A DNA stretch of 64,000 nucleotides from Candidatus Rhodoblastus alkanivorans (GCF_022760755.1 NZ_JAIVFP010000001.1:2088001-2152000), one strand, 5' to 3'; shown: positions 44,186 through 53,548, counted from the first letter of the stretch. The notes: generated by a model not told the origin, from the sequence alone. Program-made: numbers and translations.

Positions 44186-44599
44186 ATGACTCCGCATCAG
44201 ATCGCGTTGATTCAGGAAAGTTTTGGCAGGGTCGCCCCGGTCGCGGACCGTGCGGCGCAAATGTTCTATCAGCGGCTGTTCGAGATCGCGCCGCAGGTCC
44301 GGCCTTTATTCAAGGGCGAGATCGACGCGCAGGGGCGCAAATTCATGGCGACACTGACCGTCACCTTGTCGGGCCTGGAGAATTTCGACCGGCTGAAGCC
44401 GGGTCTGGAGGCTCTCGCCCGCCAGCATCTCCGTTTCGGTGTGCGTCCAGAACATTTCGCGCCGCTCGGCGAGGCCCTGATCTGGACCCTGGCGGAGTCG
44501 CTCGGCGAGGATTTTTCGCCCGAGACGCGCGAGGCCTGGGAGGCCGCCTATGGAGAAATGGCCAAGGTCATGGCGGCGGTGGTCCTGGATGAGGCCTGA
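44186..44599 (+). CDS. Single-domain bacterial globin
   Basis: A 137-residue globin of the Vitreoscilla-hemoglobin/cytoglobin-like class without a reductase domain. The N-terminus ALIQESFGRVAPVADRAAQMFYQRLFE and the proximal heme His in LEALARQHLRFGV are visible. It binds oxygen or nitric oxide in the cytoplasm. No flavohemoglobin reductase is attached or adjacent. It begins 53 bases after the channel gene. Confidence 0.9.
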   Translation: MTPHQIALIQESFGRVAPVADRAAQMFYQRLFEIAPQVRPLFKGEIDAQGRKFMATLTVTLSGLENFDRLKPGLEALARQHLRFGVRPEHFAPLGEALIWTLAESLGEDFSPETREAWEAAYGEMAKVMAAVVLDEA

Positions 44600-44668
44600 C
44601 GAAAGGCCGCGGCGGGTCGGACGGGCCGCGCCGCCAGCGGTCTTTCGCCGTAACGGGGAGAATCGCGC

Positions 44669-45484
44669 ATGAACGACGGCATCGGGCTCGACGCCTATCT
44701 GGCGCGGATTGGTCATGAGGGACCGCTTGCGCCGGATTTGGCGACGCTGGCCACGCTGCATGACGCCCATGTGCGGGCGATTCCCTTCGAGGCGATCGAT
44801 CCGCTGCTCGGGAGGCCGGTGTCGCTCGATCTGCCGGTGATCCACGACAAGCTCGTCGCAGGCCGGCGCGGCGGCTATTGCTTCGAACAAAACCTCCTTT
44901 TCAAGGCCATATTGGAGCGTGTCGGGTTCAATGTCGTCGGACTCGCCGGGCGGGTGCGCTGGATGTCGCCGCCCGGCGCGCCGCTCGGTCCGCGCACGCA
45001 TATGCTCCTTAAAGTCGATGCGCCCGAGGGTCCGCATCTCGCCGACGTCGGCTTTGGCGCCTGCCTGATCGACGCGCCGCTGCGCTTTGCGACCGGCGTC
45101 GAGCAGCGCACGACTATGGGGACCTTTCTGCTTCTTGAGTCCGAGGGGATATATGAATTGCGGGCGAAGCAGCCACAAGGCTGGCGCAGCATGTATGTCT
45201 TCACGCTTGAAGCGCAACTTCCCTCCGACTACATGCTGGGCAACTGGTTCACTTCGACGAGCCCGCTCGCGCCGTTCACGAAAAATCTGACAATGGAGCA
45301 CATCGTCGGCGACCGACGCTGGAAGATCGTGAACCGCCGCCTCGTCACGGAGGCGCGCGACGGGGAGGTGGCGGTAGAGCGCGACATCGCCGACGCGGCG
45401 AGCCTTGCGGAGACCATGCGGACCCATTTCGGCATGGAGCCTCCGGCGCCGGCGGAGGAAATCCTTGCTCGGATCGGCGCCTAA
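44669..45484 (+). CDS. nat: Arylamine N-acetyltransferase
   Basis: A 271-residue acetyl-CoA-dependent enzyme that acetylates arylamines and hydrazines. The Cys-His-Asp triad is visible: Cys in RRGGYCFEQN, His in GPRTHMLL, Asp in LADVGFG. The N-terminal IPFEAIDPLLG is typical. Starts 69 bases after the globin on the same strand. A physiological substrate is not evident from the context. Confidence 0.93.
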   Translation: MNDGIGLDAYLARIGHEGPLAPDLATLATLHDAHVRAIPFEAIDPLLGRPVSLDLPVIHDKLVAGRRGGYCFEQNLLFKAILERVGFNVVGLAGRVRWMSPPGAPLGPRTHMLLKVDAPEGPHLADVGFGACLIDAPLRFATGVEQRTTMGTFLLLESEGIYELRAKQPQGWRSMYVFTLEAQLPSDYMLGNWFTSTSPLAPFTKNLTMEHIVGDRRWKIVNRRLVTEARDGEVAVERDIADAASLAETMRTHFGMEPPAPAEEILARIGA

Positions 45485-45540
45485 GGCCCAGCGCCCCAGG
45501 CCGCCGAACGACGCTCAATGCAAGGACGCCGAAGCGCCGT

Positions 45541-45963
45541 TCAGATCAGCCCCAGTTCGGACAATTGGCGGCGTAACGCCTCCGGCATTTCGGCGAGGCC
45601 GCTCGATGTGGCGTCGAGATCGGGCGGGGCCTCGGCCGGCTCGAAATAACGCCAGCCTTGAAAAGCGCGATGGGGGCGCGGACGAAGCGCGACCACCTCG
45701 TCGTCGAGTTGCAAGGCGCAGCGTTTTATTCCGGCGGAATCGACGAAGGGCTCGATGCCGATCAGCTTCTGCCGAGCGCAGATCTGCCCCTTGATCACCC
45801 AATAGAGCGAGCCGCCGTCGAGCAATTCTTCGGCGCGTTTGGGAAACATGCGGGTGACATGGGCGTGGACGCCGGACTGGCGCTCGCGGCGCATCCGGGT
45901 CCAGGCGCGCAGGTCGGCGACCGAATCCGCGCCGACGCAGAGTTTGAGAAGATGGAGGGGCAT
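45541..45963 (-). CDS. DUF1489 protein
   Basis: A 140-residue protein of the alphaproteobacterial DUF1489 family. It begins MPLHLLKLCVGADSVADL and contains TRMFPKRAEELLDGGSLYWVIKG and LVGIEPF-like IGIEPFVDSAG, ending with PEALRRQLSELGLI. The ATG at 45963 gives the family start; an upstream frame to 46029 does not match. It is convergent with nat. Its function is unknown; it is highly conserved in Hyphomicrobiales. Confidence 0.88.
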   Translation of the reverse strand: MPLHLLKLCVGADSVADLRAWTRMRRERQSGVHAHVTRMFPKRAEELLDGGSLYWVIKGQICARQKLIGIEPFVDSAGIKRCALQLDDEVVALRPRPHRAFQGWRYFEPAEAPPDLDATSSGLAEMPEALRRQLSELGLI

Positions 45964-46055
45964 GATTTGTTGTAGTCCGGCGCGGGCACGGCGCAAGCCC
46001 CGTCTTGCCTTTGCCGCCGCGTCATCCATCTTATCGGGAGCAGGGGGAGGATGAA

Positions 46056-46772
46056 GTGGGGAGCGAGGGCAGGAATCCGGTGACGCCGGCGGGCCGGGAC
46101 GAAGTCGAGGCTTTCGCGGAGGCGATGCGGCAGGCTCCGGCGAAAGCGTCGGCGCAGCCGGCGTCGGGCCGCGGGCGGCTGGTCTTCGCGCTCGACGCCA
46201 CCATGAGCCGCCAGCCGACCTGGGATCTGGCGCAGCAGGTTCAGGGGCAGATGTTCGCGGTCGCCGCCGCTTGCGGAGGTCTCGACATCCAGCTCGTCTA
46301 TTTTCGCGGCCTGAACGAATGCCGCGCTTCGGGCTTCATGCGCGACGGCGCCGGGCTCGGCAGGGCCATGAGCAAGATTTCGGTGATGAGCGGCCAGACT
46401 CAGATCGGTCGCGTGCTGCGCCATATTCGCACGGAGCGGGGCGAGGCGCCGCTCGGCGCTTTCGTCTATGTCGGCGACAGCATGGAAGAGAAAGCCGACG
46501 ATCTCGGCCGCATCGCCGGGGAGCTGGGCCTGCTCGGCGTCAAGGGTTTCTTTTTCCATGAGGGCGGCGACACCAAGGCGGCCGCCGTCTTCAAGGATCT
46601 GGCGCGGCTCAGCGGCGGCGCCTATGCCGTGTTCGATTCCCGCGCCCCCGGGCGCCTCGCCGCGCTGTTGCGGGCGGCGGCGGCCTATGCGGCGGGCGGT
46701 TACCAGGCCTTGCGCGACCGCGCCAACGCGGGCGAGGCCGAGGCGCGCCAGTTGCTGTCGCAAATGCGGTGA
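46056..46772 (+). CDS. von Willebrand factor A-like domain protein
   Basis: A 238-residue soluble protein. A VWA-type beta strand and metal-site motif read RLVFALDATMSRQPTWD (DxTMS in place of DxSxS), followed by FVYVGDSMEEKADDLG and LARLSGGAYAVFD. The GTG at 46056 follows GGGGGAGG; an upstream TTG at 46005 is less likely. It is divergent from the DUF1489 gene. Its next neighbour, 131 bases on, is a J-domain membrane protein, and this pair may work together. Confidence 0.75.
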   Translation: MGSEGRNPVTPAGRDEVEAFAEAMRQAPAKASAQPASGRGRLVFALDATMSRQPTWDLAQQVQGQMFAVAAACGGLDIQLVYFRGLNECRASGFMRDGAGLGRAMSKISVMSGQTQIGRVLRHIRTERGEAPLGAFVYVGDSMEEKADDLGRIAGELGLLGVKGFFFHEGGDTKAAAVFKDLARLSGGAYAVFDSRAPGRLAALLRAAAAYAAGGYQALRDRANAGEAEARQLLSQMR

Positions 46773-46775
46773 TAC

Positions 46776-46889
46776 GTATTCCGAATTCGGCATTCCTGTT
46801 CCTCCGGCGCGAAAATCCGCTCGCCGTTCAGGGGATTTTCGCGCCGTGGCCTTTCCGTGGATTGCGCAGCAATCTTGCGGAAACCGTAT
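46776..46889. repeat. Dispersed intergenic repeat, copy 2
   Basis: This copy shares CGTATTCCG, GGCGCGAAAATCCG (46806-46819) with the inverted GGATTTTCGCGCC (46833-46845), and the 31-base block 46859-46889, with copy 1 at 34665-34764. It ends 14 bases before the J-domain gene. Confidence 0.75.
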
Positions 46890-46903
46890 GATATGGAGAC
46901 CTC

Positions 46904-47620
46904 ATGCCTTTTCTGCTGATCGGGCTCTTGACGCTGATCGTCGGCGTTTATCTTCTGCGTGAACTCGGGCGCGCTTCACCCGCGCGGGTCGCGGCCAATG
47001 TCAGGACCGGCAGCGGCGTCCTCGCGGCGGCGGCGGCGCTGCTCGTGCTGCTGCGCGGCGGGCTGAGCCTCGCGCTGGGTTTGGGCGGGCTGTCGCTCTA
47101 TCTGTTCTCACGGAACCGCTTTTCCTGGGACAAATTCTTCGCCCGCCGCAGCCCGGGGCGGGCGCGGTCGCAGATCCGCACCTTTTATCTGGAAATGATC
47201 CTCGACCACGCCAGCGGAATCGTTGACGGAACCGTGCTCGAAGGCGCTTTCGCCGGGATGAAGCTGAGCGCCATGTCGCGCGAGGAAATCCTGCGGCTGC
47301 GCGCGGATTGCGCCGCGCTCGATCCCGATTCGGCTCTATTGCTGGATAATTATCTCGACCGCCGCTTTCCCGGAGGGAGCGCGGCAGGCGAGCGTGACCC
47401 GAACGCGGGGCGGCGAGGGTCGGAGCGAAGCCGGAACGGCGAAATGAGCGAGCAGGAGGCTTATCAGACGCTGGGTCTTCGTCCGGGCGCGCGCGCCGAG
47501 GAGATCGTTCGGGCGCACCGGCGCCTCATGAAGGAACGCCATCCCGACCACGGGGGGACGACGGATGATGCGGCCCGCCTCAATCAGGCCAAGGATCGGC
47601 TGATGCGTCGTCAACACTGA
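46904..47620 (+). CDS. Membrane-anchored J-domain protein
   Basis: A 238-residue protein with N-terminal membrane helices (PFLLIGLLTLIVGVYLL and VLAAAAALLVLLRGGLSLAL) and a C-terminal J domain that begins SEQEAYQTLGLRPGA. The HPD motif (RHPDHGGTT) needed to stimulate DnaK is intact. The arrangement is like TIM14/Pam18 or DjlA-type anchored co-chaperones. The ATG at 46904 lies close after the dispersed repeat. The DnaK partner is elsewhere in the genome. Confidence 0.87.
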   Translation: MPFLLIGLLTLIVGVYLLRELGRASPARVAANVRTGSGVLAAAAALLVLLRGGLSLALGLGGLSLYLFSRNRFSWDKFFARRSPGRARSQIRTFYLEMILDHASGIVDGTVLEGAFAGMKLSAMSREEILRLRADCAALDPDSALLLDNYLDRRFPGGSAAGERDPNAGRRGSERSRNGEMSEQEAYQTLGLRPGARAEEIVRAHRRLMKERHPDHGGTTDDAARLNQAKDRLMRRQH

Positions 47621-47694
47621 CAAGCTCCCCACAACTCAGAACACGCGACGAACTCATTTTCCGAAGATGCGGCGACGGAGCGCCGCGTCCCCGC

Positions 47695-49344
47695 TTAATT
47701 CCGGATGGCGAAACAGTGGAAGCCGGAATTCTTGAGGGCCTTGCAGGCGGCCTGGGCTTCGTCTTCCTCAAGGCCGGCGAAACGGGCGCGGTAGATCGTT
47801 CCGTGGCCCTTCTGGACCTTTTCCGTGAAAGGCTTGGCGGAGGCGAGCAGGGTGTGGCGCTTGGCCTTGGCCTTGTCGAGCAAAGCGGCGGCCTTGTCGG
47901 CGTCGTCGGTGGCGCCGATCTGGATCATCCAGCCGGACGCCGGCGGCTTGCCGGGCAGCGGCTTCGGGGCGGGGGCGTCATTCGCCTCGTCCTCGGCCTT
48001 GGCGGCGCGCTCGGCCTTGGCGGCGGCTTGGACCTTGGCGGCGGCTTGGGCCTCGCGCCGGGCCTCGCGCGTGGAGGTTCGCGATTGGACGCCGTCGTCC
48101 TCGGAACGGAAGCGGGTAGCGGCGCGCAGATTGATGCCCGGGGGGCCCACGATCCAGCGGCTCACCGGCGTCGGCGCGCTGGCGGCTTCGGCGGTGGTTG
48201 CGGCGCGCGCTTCCGCGTGGCGATGGGGAATCGAGGCGGTGTAAAGCCGCCCATCGCTGTTCTCGTGAAGATTTGCGGCCGGCGCCGACACGAAGGCGGG
48301 ACGCGGGCGCGGGTTGGAATCGACCGGCGCCGCGGGCGCGGCGGCCTCTTCGCGCCGCGCGGGCTCCTCGTGTTCCGCGACGCGGGATTCGGCGCGCGGC
48401 GAGCCTCCTTTGTCGAGATATCTGTTGATCAGCGCCGCCATGTAATTGTCGCGCGAGCGCGCGGAGCGGCCGCCCATGACGACGGCGACGATCGAATGGC
48501 CGTCGTGTTTCACCGAGCTGAGCAGGTTGAAGCCCGAGGCCGCGGTATAGCCGGTCTTGATCCCGTCCATGCCGGCGACGCGATCCATCAGATGATTGTG
48601 GTTGCGGATGTGCTGGCCGTGATAGTCGAATTCGCGCAGCGAGAAGAAATGGTAATATTCCGGGAAGCGCGACTGGATCGCACGGCCGAGAATGGCGAGG
48701 TCATAGGCCGTGGTGAGCTGGGCGTTGTTGGGCAGGCCGGAGGCGTTGACGTAATAGGTGTGGGCCATGCCGAGCGCATGGGCCTTCGCCGTCATTTCCT
48801 CGGCGAAATGGTTCTCGGAGCCGCCGACATATTCGGCGACAGCGACGGCTATGTCGTTGGCCGATCTGGTGACGATGGCCTTGATCGCGTCCGAGACTCT
48901 TATCGTCGAGCCCGGGCGCAGGCCAAGCTTCGTCGGCGCCTGGGCCGCGGCATGGGCCGAAATCGGGATTTGGTCGTTGGGGGTGACGTGGCCTTTTTCC
49001 ATCTGCTCGAACAGCAGGTAGAGCGTCATGACCTTGGTGATCGAGGCGGGATGGCGCGGCGCGTTTTCGTCTATTCCCCAGATGACGCGTCCGGTCGCGC
49101 CGTCCACGACAATGGCGGCGTTGGTCGAGATCGGCGCGGTCGCGCCGTGATGGCGCCTGTGGGCGGCGAAATGGGCGTGACCGTGGCCGCGATGGACGGC
49201 GCTCTGGTGATGGGCGTGACGATGATGATGATGATGACGCCGGGCTTGCGCCGGGGTCGTGAAAGCTCCGCCGATCAAGGCGGCTACGAGAGCGGAAATG
49301 GCCGCCTTGGCCAGGAAGCGATCGCGAATATTACGCTTGAACAT
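47695..49344 (-). CDS. D-alanyl-D-alanine carboxypeptidase with C-terminal SPOR domain
   Basis: A 549-residue penicillin-binding protein (peptidase S11) that trims peptidoglycan pentapeptides. A signal peptide is followed by a His-rich stretch of about 35 residues with many His (RRHHHHHRHAHHQ). The catalytic motifs are SITK (Ser101, Lys104), SAN (RSANDIAVA) and KTG (IKTGYTAAS). A Pro/Ala/Glu-rich linker leads to a SPOR domain (about residues 470-549, ending GFHCFAIRN), which binds denuded glycan at the septum. The order is typical of alphaproteobacterial DacA-type enzymes. Confidence 0.92.
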   Translation of the reverse strand: MFKRNIRDRFLAKAAISALVAALIGGAFTTPAQARRHHHHHRHAHHQSAVHRGHGHAHFAAHRRHHGATAPISTNAAIVVDGATGRVIWGIDENAPRHPASITKVMTLYLLFEQMEKGHVTPNDQIPISAHAAAQAPTKLGLRPGSTIRVSDAIKAIVTRSANDIAVAVAEYVGGSENHFAEEMTAKAHALGMAHTYYVNASGLPNNAQLTTAYDLAILGRAIQSRFPEYYHFFSLREFDYHGQHIRNHNHLMDRVAGMDGIKTGYTAASGFNLLSSVKHDGHSIVAVVMGGRSARSRDNYMAALINRYLDKGGSPRAESRVAEHEEPARREEAAAPAAPVDSNPRPRPAFVSAPAANLHENSDGRLYTASIPHRHAEARAATTAEAASAPTPVSRWIVGPPGINLRAATRFRSEDDGVQSRTSTREARREAQAAAKVQAAAKAERAAKAEDEANDAPAPKPLPGKPPASGWMIQIGATDDADKAAALLDKAKAKRHTLLASAKPFTEKVQKGHGTIYRARFAGLEEDEAQAACKALKNSGFHCFAIRN

Positions 49345-49476
49345 ACTTCAGTCCCGATGATCCCGATTGATCGGTTTCCGACGCGAAACGAGGCGTCGTG
49401 ACGTGAACGTGACCAAACTTTAAGGGAACGCGGTTACCCGGCCGTTAAGGCGAAGATAAGGAAATGATCAAAAAAA

Positions 49477-49527
49477 TGCTGCGATGCAACAAAAAGCGAT
49501 TGACTTTTTGTGCGCTGCATATAAGTT
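49477..49527 (+). promoter_or_regulatory. Putative phasin promoter with TGC/GCA-type sites
   Basis: TGCTGCGATGCA (49477-49488) and TGCGCTGCA (49511-49519) resemble the TGC-spacer-GCA sites of PhaR repressors. A promoter-like TTGACT (49500-49505) and TATAAG (49520-49525) overlap the second site, though their spacing of 14 bases is short. Regulation by PhaR is an inference. Confidence 0.35.
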
Positions 49528-49600
49528 ACGGTCATGGGCGCCGAGAATAGCGTGTGCTCAGGGTTCAGGCCGACCAGCGGCCATCAGGATAGGTGTTAAA

Positions 49601-49942
49601 ATGGCCATCAACTTCGAGGAATATCAGAAATTCGGCAAGGAGCATTTTGAGGCCGTTCAGGCCGCCGCGACCGAGGTCTCCAAGCAGCTCCAGGCGATCG
49701 CCGCGGAGACGACCGATTTTTCCAAGCGTTCGCTCGAGAGCGGCTCGGCCTTCGTCGAAAAGCTCCTTGGCGTGACCAAGTTCGACCAGGCCATCGCTCT
49801 GCAGCAGGACTACGCCAAGTCTTCCTATGAAGGCTTCGTCGCTGAAATGTCCAAGCTCGGCGAGATGTACGCCAGCGTCGCCAAGGAAGCGTTCAAGCCG
49901 GTCGAAGGCGCGATCGCCAAGGTCAAGACTTCGGCGAACTGA
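49601..49942 (+). CDS. Phasin family protein
   Basis: A 113-residue amphipathic helical protein of the phasin_2 type that coats polyhydroxyalkanoate granules. Characteristic stretches are FEAVQAAATEVSKQLQAIAAET, KRSLESGSAFVEKLLGV and YEGFVAEMSKLGEMYASV. The start at 49601 (MAINFEEYQKFGKEHF) matches the family; an upstream ATG at 49484 lies in the promoter region. A terminator follows at 50070. The position just upstream of clpS-clpA is conserved in Hyphomicrobiales (from memory). Confidence 0.9.
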   Translation: MAINFEEYQKFGKEHFEAVQAAATEVSKQLQAIAAETTDFSKRSLESGSAFVEKLLGVTKFDQAIALQQDYAKSSYEGFVAEMSKLGEMYASVAKEAFKPVEGAIAKVKTSAN

Positions 49943-50580
49943 GTTAGCCGGGACTGCGCCGCTATCGTTTGAAATGCCCCGGGTCGGGCGTTTGCGTTCC
50001 GGGGTCGCGTTCGGGTTGCGTAGCGTAGCGTTCCCCGCGTCGAGTAGCGTTCCCCGTGTTGAAATAAGAAAGCCCATCCGCCCGGTCGGGCTTTTCTTTT
50101 TGGATTTGCTGTTCTCGCGGGAGGCGCCTCGCCTCTCGGCGCGCGACTCGGGCAAAAAGCCAAAATTTTGAGCGCAACTGGATGGGACTGCCGCGCAATT
50201 TGTGCGAAAATCGCTTTGCGCCGGCGTGAAAGCAGTACACCATGCCAAGTGCTTCGCGCCATAGCGGCGCCGGGCGGGCCGGGCGATCTCGCCGGCTGTC
50301 GGATGGTCGCTAGTTCGAAGTCCGACATTTCACCGCATGGGCGGCAAATGGCCGCGCGCGCGGCACATGAAAATTCTCGCGCCGCGTTTCATGTTTCGGG
50401 CAAGAATTGAGGCGCAGACTTTCGATCCGGCTAAAATCTTTTGGACGGATCTGGCGGGCGGGGCAGGCGGCGCATAAATTGCATTAAGCGCAATGCGCCA
50501 TCCGATCCTTCGGGCGCCTGAACTAATGCCGGAATCGCCGCGTTAAATGGGAGTGTTCGAGGATCAGGACCGGGTCAGGC
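49943..50580. other. Intergenic region between phasin and clpS
   Basis: This 638-base stretch holds the phasin terminator (50070-50101), a short tandem repeat of AGTAGCGTTCCCCG in 50013-50060, and an imperfect hairpin near 50469-50500 (GGCGCAT with ATGCGCC). No gene was supported on either strand; frames here lack ribosome-binding sites and protein character. Confidence 0.4.
50070..50101 (+). terminator. Terminator after the phasin gene
   Basis: AAGCCC (50070-50075) pairs with GGGCTT (50088-50093) and is followed by TTCTTTT. Confidence 0.75.
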
Positions 50581-51060
50581 ATGGCAGTTGAGGAGAGGAC
50601 GGCCTTGTTCACGCGAGAGAGCAATCCAGGTTGGATCGATCGGAGCCGCAATGCGGCGGCGCGTAACACGGATGTGACGCATTTTCCGCGCGACGCTTTC
50701 CCGACGCCGCCAGCAGCGGCGGGGAAGGGCGGACGCAAGTCGTCGGCCGACGGTCCCGGTCAGGGAACCGGAACGGCGGTGATCGCGCGGACCAAGCCAC
50801 AGACCCAACGCCCCTCCATGTATCGCGTTCTGCTCTTGAACGACGATTACACGCCGATGGATTTCGTGATCGGCGTGCTTTGCACCTTCTTTCACAAGAA
50901 TTTCGACGACGCCAACCGTATTATGTGGCAGGTCCATAATAACGGCGTCGGCGAATGCGGGGTCTATACATACGAGGTCGCCGACACCAAGGTGACCCAG
51001 GTGATGGACCACGCCCGCAAGCATCAGCATCCGCTGCAATGCGTCATGGAAAAGAAATGA
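50581..51060 (+). CDS. clpS: ATP-dependent Clp protease adaptor ClpS
   Basis: Adaptor that delivers N-end-rule substrates to ClpAP. The core domain reads [17 protein letters not shown], the substrate-pocket stretch [17 protein letters not shown], and the end [13 protein letters not shown]. The ATG at 50581 gives 159 residues, about 45-50 longer than usual; the extra N-terminus (residues 1-60) is low-complexity and may be non-coding. A GTG at 50675 is an alternative start. It lies ten bases before clpA. Confidence 0.92.
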   Translation: MAVEERTALFTRESNPGWIDRSRNAAARNTDVTHFPRDAFPTPPAAAGKGGRKSSADGPGQGTGTAVIARTKPQTQRPSMYRVLLLNDDYTPMDFVIGVLCTFFHKNFDDANRIMWQVHNNGVGECGVYTYEVADTKVTQVMDHARKHQHPLQCVMEKK

Positions 51061-51070
51061 GGTTGATATA

Positions 51071-53497
51071 ATGCCGTCATTCTCTCGCAACCTCGAACAG
51101 ACCCTACATCGCGCTCTTGCCGCCGCCTCCGAGCGCCGGCATGAATATGCGACGCTGGAGCATCTGTTGCTCAGTCTGCTGGACGACGCGGAAGCCGCAG
51201 CCGTCATGCGCGCCTGTTCGGTCGATCTCGACGCGTTGCGAAAGAGCCTTGTCGGCTATATCGAGCATGAACTGGACAATCTCGTCACCGAACTGCACGA
51301 AGACCCCAAGCCGACCTCCGGCTTCCAGCGCGTCATCCAGCGCGCTGTGATCCATGTGCAGTCCTCCGGTCGCGAGGAGGTCACCGGCGCAAACGTGCTC
51401 GTGGCGATTTTCGCCGAGCGCGAGAGCCACGCCGCCTATTTCCTGCAGGAGCAGGAAATGACCCGCTACGACGCGGTCAATTATATCAGCCATGGCATCG
51501 CCAAGCGGCCGGGCCACTCGGACGCGGGCAAAGCTCCGCGCGGCATGGAAGAGGATCCCGAGCGCGCCGAATCGGCGCGCGAAGGCAAGGAGCAGGATTC
51601 CAAGAAAAAGGAAACCGCGCTCGATGCTTATTGCATTAATCTCAACCAGAAGGCGAAGGATGGCCGCATCGATCCTTTGATCGGGCGCGAGGCCGAAGTG
51701 CTGCGCACGATCCAGGTCCTGTGCCGCCGCCACAAGAACAATCCGCTGCTCGTCGGCGACCCGGGCGTCGGCAAGACCGCGATCGCCGAGGGCCTCGCCC
51801 GCAAGATCGTGCGCGGCGAAACGCCGGAAGTGCTCAAGGGCGCGACCGTCTATGCCCTCGACATGGGCGCGCTGCTCGCCGGCACCCGCTATCGCGGCGA
51901 TTTCGAAGAGCGCCTCAAGCAAGTGATGAAGGAGATCGAGCAGCACAAGAAGGCGATCCTGTTCATCGACGAAATCCACACCGTCATTGGCGCCGGCGCG
52001 ACCTCGGGCGGCTCCATGGACGCCTCCAACCTGCTGAAACCCGCGCTTGCCCAAGGCGGTCTGCGCTGCATCGGCTCGACCACCTACAAGGAATTCCGCC
52101 AATATTTCGAGAAGGACCGGGCGCTCGTTCGGCGCTTCCAGAAGATCGACGTCAATGAGCCGACGGTCCCGGACACGATCGAAATCCTGAAAGGCCTGAA
52201 GCCCTATTTCGAGGAATTCCACAAGCTGCGCTACACCAATGACGCCATCAAGGCGGCGGTCGAGCTGTCGGCGCGTTACATTCACGACCGCAAGCTGCCC
52301 GACAAGGCGATCGACGTGATCGACGAGACCGGCGCCTCGCAGATGCTGACGCCCGAATCGAAGCGCAAGCGGACGATCGGCGTGAAGGAGATCGAGGCCA
52401 CCATCGCGACCATGGCGCGAATCCCGCCGAAGACCGTGTCCAAGGACGACGCCGAGGTGCTGCAACACCTCGATACGACCCTGCGCCGCGTGGTTTATGG
52501 CCAGGACGAGGCGATTGGGGCTTTGGCCTCCGCGATCAAGCTGGCGCGCGCCGGGCTGCGCGACGCCGAAAAGCCGATCGGCTGCTATCTCTTCTCCGGC
52601 CCGACCGGCGTCGGCAAGACCGAGGTGGCGAACCAGCTCGCCAAGGCGCTCGGCGTCGAGATGGTGCGCTTCGACATGTCGGAATATATGGAGCGCCACA
52701 CCGTTAGCCGTCTGATCGGCGCGCCTCCCGGATATGTCGGCTTCGAGCAGGGCGGGCTGCTGACCGACGCCATCGACCAGCATCCGCATTGCGTGCTCCT
52801 CCTCGACGAGATCGAGAAGGCGCATCCGGACCTCTACAACATCCTGTTGCAGGTCATGGATCACGGCAAGCTCACCGACCACAACGGCAAGCAGATCTCG
52901 TTCCGCAACGTCATCCTGGTGATGACGACCAATGCGGGCGCGTCCGATCTCGCCAAGCCGGCTTTCGGCTTCACCCGCAGCAAACGCGAGGGCGACGACG
53001 TCGAGGCGATCAACCGCATGTTCGCGCCGGAATTCCGCAACCGGCTCGACGCTGTCGTGACCTTCGCGCACCTGCCGACCGAGGTCATCGCCAAGGTGGT
53101 GGACAAGTTCATCATGCAGCTCGAGGGGCAGCTCGCAGATCGCAATGTTTCGATCGAACTGTCGGACGAGGCGCGCGCCTGGCTGGTCGAGCGTGGCTAT
53201 GACCAGGCGATGGGCGCGCGGCCGATGGCGCGGGTCATCCAGACCCACATCAAGACGCCGCTGGCTGATGAGGTCCTGTTCGGACGCCTCAAGAACGGCG
53301 GCACCGTGCGGGTGGTGACGGCGGGCGCCGGCGCCGAATCGAAACTCGCTTTCGTCTTCCCGGACGGCCCGGTTCTGCCGCGTCCCGCCAAGGAAATCGT
53401 CGAGGCGCGGCGCAAGAAGGTGCGTCCGGAGCCGGAAGTGCGCGCCCGCAACCGCAAGCCGAAAGCAGCGCCGGAGCCGGCCGGCACACCGGAATGA
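51071..53497 (+). CDS. clpA: ATP-dependent Clp protease ATP-binding subunit ClpA
   Basis: An 808-residue AAA+ unfoldase that feeds ClpP. The N-domain is followed by AAA module 1 (Walker [14 protein letters not shown] near residue 230; Walker [12 protein letters not shown]) and AAA module 2 (Walker [14 protein letters not shown] near residue 510; Walker [12 protein letters not shown]). A basic C-terminal tail ([21 protein letters not shown]) extends past the usual E. coli end. The ClpP-docking loop is expected near TRSKRE in module 2. It is co-transcribed with clpS and ends at a strong terminator. Confidence 0.96.
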   Translation: MPSFSRNLEQTLHRALAAASERRHEYATLEHLLLSLLDDAEAAAVMRACSVDLDALRKSLVGYIEHELDNLVTELHEDPKPTSGFQRVIQRAVIHVQSSGREEVTGANVLVAIFAERESHAAYFLQEQEMTRYDAVNYISHGIAKRPGHSDAGKAPRGMEEDPERAESAREGKEQDSKKKETALDAYCINLNQKAKDGRIDPLIGREAEVLRTIQVLCRRHKNNPLLVGDPGVGKTAIAEGLARKIVRGETPEVLKGATVYALDMGALLAGTRYRGDFEERLKQVMKEIEQHKKAILFIDEIHTVIGAGATSGGSMDASNLLKPALAQGGLRCIGSTTYKEFRQYFEKDRALVRRFQKIDVNEPTVPDTIEILKGLKPYFEEFHKLRYTNDAIKAAVELSARYIHDRKLPDKAIDVIDETGASQMLTPESKRKRTIGVKEIEATIATMARIPPKTVSKDDAEVLQHLDTTLRRVVYGQDEAIGALASAIKLARAGLRDAEKPIGCYLFSGPTGVGKTEVANQLAKALGVEMVRFDMSEYMERHTVSRLIGAPPGYVGFEQGGLLTDAIDQHPHCVLLLDEIEKAHPDLYNILLQVMDHGKLTDHNGKQISFRNVILVMTTNAGASDLAKPAFGFTRSKREGDDVEAINRMFAPEFRNRLDAVVTFAHLPTEVIAKVVDKFIMQLEGQLADRNVSIELSDEARAWLVERGYDQAMGARPMARVIQTHIKTPLADEVLFGRLKNGGTVRVVTAGAGAESKLAFVFPDGPVLPRPAKEIVEARRKKVRPEPEVRARNRKPKAAPEPAGTPE

Positions 53498-53524
53498 CGG
53501 CTCCACGCCTTTGAACGAAAATCG

Positions 53525-53548
53525 CGGCGGCCCTCCGGCCGCCGTTTT
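53525..53548 (+). terminator. Terminator of clpA
   Basis: CGGCGGCC (53525-53532) and GGCCGCCG (53537-53544) form a CTCC-loop hairpin followed by TTTTCTTT. Confidence 0.85.

Noticed and set aside
51104-53506. 800-codon minus-strand open frame opposite clpA
   Set aside because: The whole length is antisense to a fully recognised ClpA and codes a His/Leu/Arg/Gly-rich sequence without domains; long antisense frames are expected at this GC.
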